A stretch of DNA of 64,000 bases from Paralvinella palmiformis. Lineage: Eukaryota; Annelida; Polychaeta; Terebellida; Alvinellidae. A model generated the notes under the pieces. The model searched no databases. It was not told the DNA's origin and saw nothing but the letters and a program-made list of their open reading frames with translations. Shown one piece after another: positions 37,301 to 64,000 of this stretch. The stretch lies in NCBI GenBank assembly GCA_025642065.1, contig JAODUP010000351.1, forward strand, positions 143,501 to 207,500. The letters are read 5' to 3'. Each line of letters starts with the position of its first letter. Position 1 is the first letter of the stretch. The position numbers and the translations under genes were made by a program.

Positions 37301-37479
37301 TTTTATTTATTTAAACATAATTAATACCGAGACTCAAAATTACTAGAAATTATATTGGAATGACAATACAGTGGTTTTGTTCCTGTACCACCTTTCCGGT
37401 ATACAAATTACAGTTCAGTTAAAATAAAAACTTCTACTGATTATATGATTTAAACTCCAGCTAATTTGCATTATATGAG

Positions 37480-37529
<50 letters not shown>

Positions 37530-37870
37530 ATGATCTACTTATAAACAATCATATGTTGTAGTGGCCGACTGCCATGAGTGTACACATCAGTCTATGTATC
37601 TTGAGAATAAACAGTTCTGTTGCACCGTTCTAAGATGACCATTGTGCTTTTGTGTATGTGCACCTAAACATAACAATATATATATATATATTATATATAT
37701 ATATATATATATCATGGTAAAGGTAGTCTACGGCAATGGGGATATTAATTATATCAATAAACACAATTTGTACACGTTCCATTACTGGCTCAGCGAGTGA
37801 CACAAATACACCATGTATGTGTGTTTGCGTGTGTGTATGTCTCTACAGGTGTTGCATTGACCAGTTGGAG

Positions 37871-37913
<43 letters not shown>

Positions 37914-38181
37914 CTTGTTTGTATACTTAATATACATAATATTGGTTCGAACTATATAACTAAATAACATACTGTTATTTATCCGTAAATAGCATATAAA
38001 AACAAATTCCTAGTTTTATTATTTTTTGCAGAACCATCAGTTTGCATTTGTGAGAGCATATAAATGCAGTCATTAATACATGTATGATGTCTGCATTTAT
38101 AATAACTTAATACAAAGCGCATTATATTAAATACATTTGCTTTTCCGTAGCATTAATGACAGCTTATTGACAACAATTATT
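37301..38181. repeat. AT-rich DNA with three (TA)n loci
   Basis: (TA)n at 37483-37527, 37678-37712 and 37875-37908; otherwise unique. No gene seen. Confidence 0.8.
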
Positions 38182-38943
38182 TTAACGGACAGTTCACCTT
38201 CAGTTTAAATTTTCAAGACCAATTCAAATATGCTCGCACAAATTATAAATGATATTAAAATATGAACATAATCAACCACATATAATAAAGTGCTGGTGAA
38301 TTGACAAGAACTTGTCTGTGGGCGCCGCCATTTTGAAACCAGACACAGACTTGAAGCTCCTGAATTCTGACGTCACTACACGAGTTGTTTGTGTTACCTG
38401 GTTATAACAATTTCAACAAGTGTCAGCCAAACATATATTTTCGGAACAAAAACGTATTTATAAATAGTACATTACAGTACAGGTTGGTCCAAACAGCCCC
38501 ATATGTTACTTAAAGTGTCCAACAAAACTCTATAGTAAAGATCCTTAAGAAGATTAGTTTATATTCTTCAAACAAGAAACATCTACGGAGCTGTCATATT
38601 TATGTCAATAAACCGACGACGACGTCAGTTGATAGTAGTTAAGTTAACCACGGGGGGGGGGGTTCAGGACATCGGCTAAGCCAGAACATCTGTGACCTGA
38701 CTTAACTTGGATCGAGTTGACTAAATAATTATTGCGCTAGTTGACGTCATATCACGTGACTTTTCTCCTTCCGCCGTACAGTCTAGCATCCGAAGAAGCT
38801 GTAATGGTGACCATCCAGTAATCTGGATTATTTTCTTATATTTTTTTATATATCAGATAGAGTCGCTGGTTATTATTGGTGGATTTTGGGTTACTTTTAT
38901 CATTATTACACATTTAATATCTCAGAGTGAACTATTTCTTTAA
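38182..38943. mobile_element. TTAA-flanked terminal-inverted-repeat element, copy B
   Basis: Flanked by TTAA at 38182-38185 and 38940-38943. Left end CGGACAGTTCACCTTCAG; right end, reverse-complemented, AGAAATAGTTCACTCTGAG. Its interior GGGCGCCGCCATTTTGAAAC and CTTGAAGCTCCTGAATTCTG matches copy A in inverse orientation. It also keeps a degenerate CTCCTTCCGCCGTACAG word matching the end of the P2X7-like segment in copy A. An 11-base G run lies inside. Confidence 0.82.
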
Positions 38944-39345
38944 GTGTCTGTATACCTTAAGGTCGTGACCTAATTCCAGATTGTTATTATCTGGGTCACC
39001 TTTTTTTAACTACACTGGTTACTGTGTGTGCCGGGTTTAATGTTATTACAAGTATTAACTAGTCAGAACATTTTTAATCTTCATCTCAAGAATCAGCTAG
39101 TTTAATAAATGTTTACGAGTCACTGAGTGTAAATAACACCCCGCCACCACTAATCCCACCCCCCAGAATTCAATGAAATCTAGCAGAAAACATAATTATC
39201 TATGTTAGATTAATAGATTACTATTATTACTGATTGAATTACTATTCAATCAGTTACTTACTGTGCATATAGCGCCAACTGTGAGTGTAAAAATGTCCAG
39301 TCCTAAAAGCATTTTTAATGTGGATTTAAAAAAATATATATATAT

Positions 39346-40084
39346 ACAGTTATGTAGGATCTAGTAACTTTATCAGTTCTGTAGGATTTAGTAACTTTAC
39401 CAGTTCTGTAGGATCTAGTAACTTTATCAGTTATGTAGGATCTACTAACTTTATCAGTTCTGTAGGATCTAGTAACTTTATCAATTATGTAGGATCTAGT
39501 AACTTTATCAGTTATGTAGGATCTAGTAACTTTATCAGTTATGTAGGATCTAGTAACTTTATCAGTTATGTAGGATCTAGTAACTTTATCAATTATGTAG
39601 GATCTAGTAACTTTATCAGTTCTGTAGGATCTAGTAACTTTATCAGTTCTGTAGGATTTAGTAACTTTATCAATTCTGTAGGATCTACTAACTTTATCAA
39701 TTATGTAGGATCTAGTAACTTTATCAGTTCTGTAGGATCTAGTAACGTTATCAGTTCTGTAGGATCTACTAACTTTATCAATTATGTAGGATCTAGTAAC
39801 TTTATCAGTTCTGTAGGATCTAGTAACTTTATCAGTTATGTAGGATCTAGTAACTTTATCAGTTATGTAGGATCTAGTAACTTTATCAGTTCTGTAGGAT
39901 CTACTAACTTTATCAGTTCTGTAGGATCTAAACTATCACATTTATTTCAGTTCTGTAGGATCTACTAAATTTATCAATTCTGTAGGATCTAGTAACTTTA
40001 TCAATTATGTAGGATCTAGTAACTTTATCAGTTCTGTAGGATCTAGTAACTTTATCAGTTCTGTAGGATCTAGTAACTTTCAAA
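39346..40084. repeat. 27-bp minisatellite (gtaggatctagtaacttt core), about 27 copies
   Basis: Near-perfect 27-base units containing GTAGGATCTAGTAACTTTAT, varying mainly at cagttctg / cagttatg / caattatg. One copy near 39930 is disrupted by a short insertion. Confidence 0.97.
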
Positions 40085-40372
40085 CTAAGCTGCTGCTCAC
40101 AATTTATAACTATAAATTCTAAATGCTTCTAGCAGCTAAAAACTATCACATTTAAACAGTAAACATTGGAAAATAAAGTTGATAATTATTATATCTGTCT
40201 ATCAGTATACTTTAAAATATATCTTTCTTAATTTACAAGGAAGATATAAATAAATGTGGAATAAAGTATTAAATGGTGTGTAGGAAGGAATCATTACATT
40301 GGAACTGATGCACATATTAAGAATTGGGATATCATCCGTAATCAAATCAGATTATTAAATAATTTTAAGACA

Positions 40373-40418
<46 letters not shown>

Positions 40419-40801
40419 TACATTTATCTGTAGTTATTAGTTTTATTTTAATACTTACAGTTATTAAATCAATCAAATACATATTGAAATATAAAATAAG
40501 TACATAACAAAACAAAATCTTCAAAGATGGATTAAATATCCTTTCTGTACTTCATCTCTGTTTTATACATATTAAACTTGCTGAGATACTAACTTACAAG
40601 AAAGGCAATCATCATCATCATCATGTACAGATGGTAATTATCTGTTTCATTTAACTTCTGACCCTTAGACTTTAGTCATCCAGTCAGATACTGTTGTAGG
40701 TATATGTGTCTCAGCTTAAGTCATATGGTGATTGTGTATATTTACAGACATATTATTTGGGGTATCATTTATTAAATATACATTATTATTATGATTCTTC
40801 T

Positions 40802-40846
<45 letters not shown>

Positions 40847-40850
40847 GTAT
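40085..40850. other. AT-rich DNA with (CT)n-(TA)n and (CA)n-(TA)n
   Basis: (CT)n/(TA)n at 40373-40418 and (CA)n/(TA)n at 40803-40842. No gene seen. Confidence 0.6.
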
Positions 40851-40863
40851 CAGGGTTGGGTTT

Positions 40864-41844
40864 ATGACAGTGGTAAACTTGTTTATGACATGCGTCATAA
40901 ATACCTTTATGATGTCAAATACTGTCGTAAACCTTTTTAATCACCCTATACTTTGTGATTTTAATTTTTTTTTTACTTTCACTTTTAATCTATTTAAACT
41001 AGATGTGGATTATCATTATATCAGAATTAATATATTTATATATTACAAACATGAACGTAAAATAATATTTTATGTTGGTCTCTCTTATATTTTTTCCAAT
41101 TCAGTAATAACAGAAATAATTTGGAGATGTATTTTATTCAGTAACCATAACATTGAATCGGTCCATTTGATGCGTCAATCATCAATAATACAAATCACAA
41201 AATCCTTAGAGGATCATGTGATAAAATACAAGCTTGGCTGTTTAATATTTAATATGAAAGCTATAAGATGGATTAATGGAATCAGAGTAGCAGACAAACA
41301 TGGGGTCAATTCTATTTTGTCAATTCCACATCAAATTTATCAATTCTAATTCCATTTTTACCTACTCTTTTTTATGTAATATTTTTTACCATGAGTAGGT
41401 ACCCAGAGTACCTATTTGGAATACCTACTCTGGGTAGTTTATATTCCAAGTAGGATTGTCGTGGAAGGAATAGTTCTGAATAAAAAAATTAAATGGTAAA
41501 TTAATTTGTGAATTAAATTGTTTGTAGCAAACTTCAATTCCAAATTTATCAATTCCATAAAAAATTCCAATTCCGGAATTGAATTGACCCCATGTCTGGT
41601 AGCAGATATCTTTCGTTCTTGCCACATGGAGGATCACTAAGTGAAGTCACTGTCAGTGTCAGGTCAGCCACAGATAAATACCAGCACCAACATAAGAGAG
41701 GGCGGTGTCTTGTTTGTCATCCAATTAATGAACAGTTCAATTAAATTAATACTGTCCCCTCAAGCTCTAGAAACAAATGGCAGACTAATCAGGTCAATTG
41801 ATTTTGGCTACAAACAATACCAGTGTATGATTACCATAGTCTAA
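40864..41844 (+). pseudogene. Interrupted unassigned ORF inside the element
   Basis: An open frame runs from about 40864 to the MITE. Removing the MITE and one target copy joins GIRVA to DIFRSCHMEDH in frame before a TAA; the same frame then continues VKSLSVSGQPQINTST to 41844 (ending YKQYQCMITIV). I do not recognise the protein. It may be a decayed transposase or a captured host fragment. Confidence 0.35.
41295..41598. mobile_element. hAT-like MITE with perfect 8-bp target duplication
   Basis: Terminal repeats CAAACATGGGGTCAATTC and CAGACATGGGGTCAATTC (right end reverse-complemented), one mismatch in 18. The 8-mer gtagcaga occurs directly on both sides (41287-41294, 41599-41606). Internally, TACCCAGAGTA (41400-41410) and TACTCTGGGTA (41426-41436) form a perfect hairpin. 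There is no transposase, so it is non-autonomous. Confidence 0.92.
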
Positions 41845-42114
41845 TAACGAGGCCCTAACTTATTGTATAATAAATTTACTTTTAATATCACAATATTAAC
41901 ATAGTAATAATTTAAGCCATTCTAAAAACTACTTTTCAGGTATATCTTGGAAAATATGTCACAAATGTATTGGCTATGCCAATATTTATATTAAAAAAAT
42001 ATATACTTTTGACAGTTTATGATGCAATCATGTCATAAACCTGTTTATGACATGACATCATAAACCCTGGATTAATCCATGATTTTTGACATTGTGTCAT
42101 AAACTTGCCAACCT

Positions 42115-42116
<2 letters not shown>

Positions 42117-42148
<32 letters not shown>

Positions 42149-43579
42149 CTACTAATTAATTCAGTGTAGTAAGATTTATATACATGAATAAAGCTCATAC
42201 TTCCACAAATCTTTATACATCCATAAATCTGTATATTATTATCACATCTAGACATTTATATCGACCTGGAGTAAAATATTAACCTATGACCCAGGGGATA
42301 CGGGTCACCACTTTCAATTGTTATAACTGATTTTGGCATGGTCTGTGTAGGGCCCAAAATGTTTACTACAAAATAACTTATACCCAGCAGGTGAATACTA
42401 GCTAACTGTTTGTTTTTACATCTTTCTACTAAATCCATCTGCGTATATGCAAGAATCATTAAAGAAAATTCCTGGACATAGTGCATTATTTCTAGTAAGC
42501 TGTATATGTGTGTGTATGTGTGTGTGTGTGGAGCTGGTATTCCCAGACATCCTTTTAATCATTATTTCAACGTTTCTGTGGAGTCTTTGATAACATTCAT
42601 CATTCGATACAGATATTTTTTAATGTAAATATTTTCTTCTGTTTGCACTCTTAGTCATACTGAGCTAAATGGGAGATATAACCTTAAGTTAACTGTAGCA
42701 ATATAAACCTTGTCATTTATTACGATCATGTATAGAGTCTTGTATCAAAAGTCTTGGTAGTCCATTCTACTGCGGGCCTTTAAATTATTATTTTGATATG
42801 GTTCAGTGTTTTGTTACAATATAATTTTAATATGGAGATCATAATAACAATTTAGGGAAGCAATAACAAAACAGCTCCACCCCCTCTCTACTGCTAACAA
42901 TACTACTTCATGGGTTGTTGTTTTAGTAATTGAAAGTAACTGAAGTTCCATGTTTTTCATTTTTAAAGTAGCTATTGCCAACCTAACATATGAATGTTTA
43001 AAGCTGGTAAACCTGTAAACATACAAGAATGGAAGTAATAAATGAACTATTTCGGGGACATATAAAAGTATATTTATTCTGATGATAAGTGAAAACCAAA
43101 AAAAAAATACATATTAGCTAAGACACACACATCATATGATAGAACTAATGTACACCTATAAGCTGATTTGTATAGCCTACTAGTACTACTGTCTGTAATT
43201 TAATTATGTGTGTGCATGTGTTTGTGCATGTGTGAGTTATTGTCAGAGATATAGAACACAAATCCATCCAAATGACCATAATTAACATGTTAAACAACAT
43301 GACTTAATACTTCATGTTATTAAATCATCATAGAAGACTAACATTCTAATATTAATATACAATAAGAATTACCATAAGAGACCACCCCTCTCTTTAAAAC
43401 CCCAATAAAAAGTAGCCCCAACTTACTGATCCACTTTAGTCAATGGCTGTAATATCTGCCTTAAAAGACAACCTTTATTTATGAATCGCAGTCGTGGTCT
43501 CTTCACACACACACACACACACCCCACACACACATACTCCCATACACTTCCACCCACCCCCACACACACAGTCATATAT
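42117..43579. other. Region downstream of the MADBUB stop; 3' UTR and intergenic
   Basis: (TA)n at 42117-42147, a short (TG)n near 42507-42530, and (CA)n/C-rich sequence at 43505-43570 directly after the stop codon in the gene's sense. No other gene recognised. Confidence 0.55.
43474..43479 (-). promoter_or_regulatory. Candidate polyadenylation signal of the MADBUB gene
   Basis: Minus-strand AATAAA about 100 bases past the stop. A second AATAAA lies at 43073-43078. Either could end the transcript; there is no other support. Confidence 0.3.
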
Positions 43580-63690
<20,111 letters not shown>

Positions 63691-63692
63691 CT

Positions 63693-64000
63693 GAAACAAC
63701 ATTAATAACATTAAAATATGACATATCTATTTATCAATATAATAAAATATATGGAACAAAGGTCATTTATCTAAAGAGATGTGATATCTTCTCATTACAT
63801 ATTAATTTATATAAATGAGTCCTTCCTAAATTTTATAATTTGATTATCATATTATATAGTTTTGTTTGAAGTCTCAGTTAGTTTAGCAAAGTATATATAT
63901 GTACTAACTTGTTACCTCTTCTTTAAATTCATGCTCTACAGTCAAAAGGCTTTATTCCAAGTCAGGTTATTTAAATGGGATACTTTTTTAATTAAGAGGA
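63693..64000 (-). other. Intron or upstream sequence of the MADBUB gene
   Basis: No exon in a compatible phase could be found between the KEN-box exon and the right edge; the next coding exon should be outside the window. Confidence 0.5.

Larger units (their letters stand above)
40851..42116. mobile_element. Terminal-inverted-repeat DNA element with gtttatgaca motifs
   Basis: Left end CAGGGTTGGGTTTATGACA; right end, reverse-complemented, CAAGGTTGGCAAGTTTATGA. The motif GTTTATGACA recurs in both orientations near the ends, including GTCATAAACCTGTTTATGAC at about 42034-42053. Flanking 8-mers atatgtat and atatatat differ at one base but lie in (TA)n, so the target duplication is uncertain. Size and termini starting CAG suggest hAT. 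It contains a plus-strand frame interrupted by the MITE at 41295-41598. Confidence 0.65.

Noticed and set aside
63905..63932. Possible short upstream MADBUB exon (…gactgtag / HEFKEE / gtaac on the minus strand)
   Set aside because: Splice signals look plausible, but its phase does not fit the next exon (which needs one base carried over), and the fitting frame has stops.

Overview
The window is a stretch of a eukaryotic, animal nuclear genome. It is roughly two-thirds A+T by eye and full of micro- and minisatellites. It has spliced exons with GT-AG introns, CR1-like LINE remnants, tRNA-derived SINEs, and hAT-, pogo- and TTAA-type DNA transposon remnants. A spindle-checkpoint gene of single-copy invertebrate MADBUB type, together with this repeat mix, suggests a lophotrochozoan, probably a mollusc. 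The clade call is an inference.

Region 1, about 1-40.8 kb, has no host gene I can support. It is a mosaic of tandem arrays with units of 72 (3x24), 12, 27, 65, 17, 42, 23-24, about 35 and 27 bp, a 1.3 kb (AGT)n-type tract, many (TA)n, (GT)n, (GACA)n and (TTA)n runs, and AT-rich unique DNA. Within it lie three + strand non-LTR retrotransposon remnants: 16.3-17.1 kb, 22.0-25.9 kb (the most complete) and 36.4-37.3 kb. Two copies of a TTAA-flanked inverted-repeat element lie at 12.65-13.34 and 38.18-38.94 kb; one carries a small ORF resembling the P2X7 C-terminal zinc-binding (ballast) domain. A few GC-richer unique patches (3.2-3.6, 11.9-12.3, 28.6-28.9 kb) may be regulatory. Palindromic CACGTG, often TCACGTGA, recurs through this region and nearly disappears in the gene region.

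Region 2, about 40.85-42.12 kb, is a terminal-inverted-repeat element with a smaller hAT-like MITE nested in it (41,295-41,598, exact 8-bp target duplication).

Region 3, 43.58 kb to beyond the right edge, is one large minus-strand gene: the 3' eleven exons of a BUB1/BUBR1 (MADBUB) spindle-checkpoint kinase. Every exon-exon phase closes, giving 651 residues up to the stop. In order the protein shows an ABBA-like motif and KEN box, a linker, a BUBR1-type PP2A-B56-binding motif (LSPIIE, split by an intron), the BUB1-type pre-kinase extension, and a kinase domain with glycine loop, catalytic lysine, HGDIKPDN loop and DFG. The N-terminal TPR and GLEBS parts must lie past the right edge. Its introns hold SINEs (all oriented with the gene), a 1 kb hAT element, pogo-like remnants, a 123-bp minisatellite and a duplicated 0.6 kb block.
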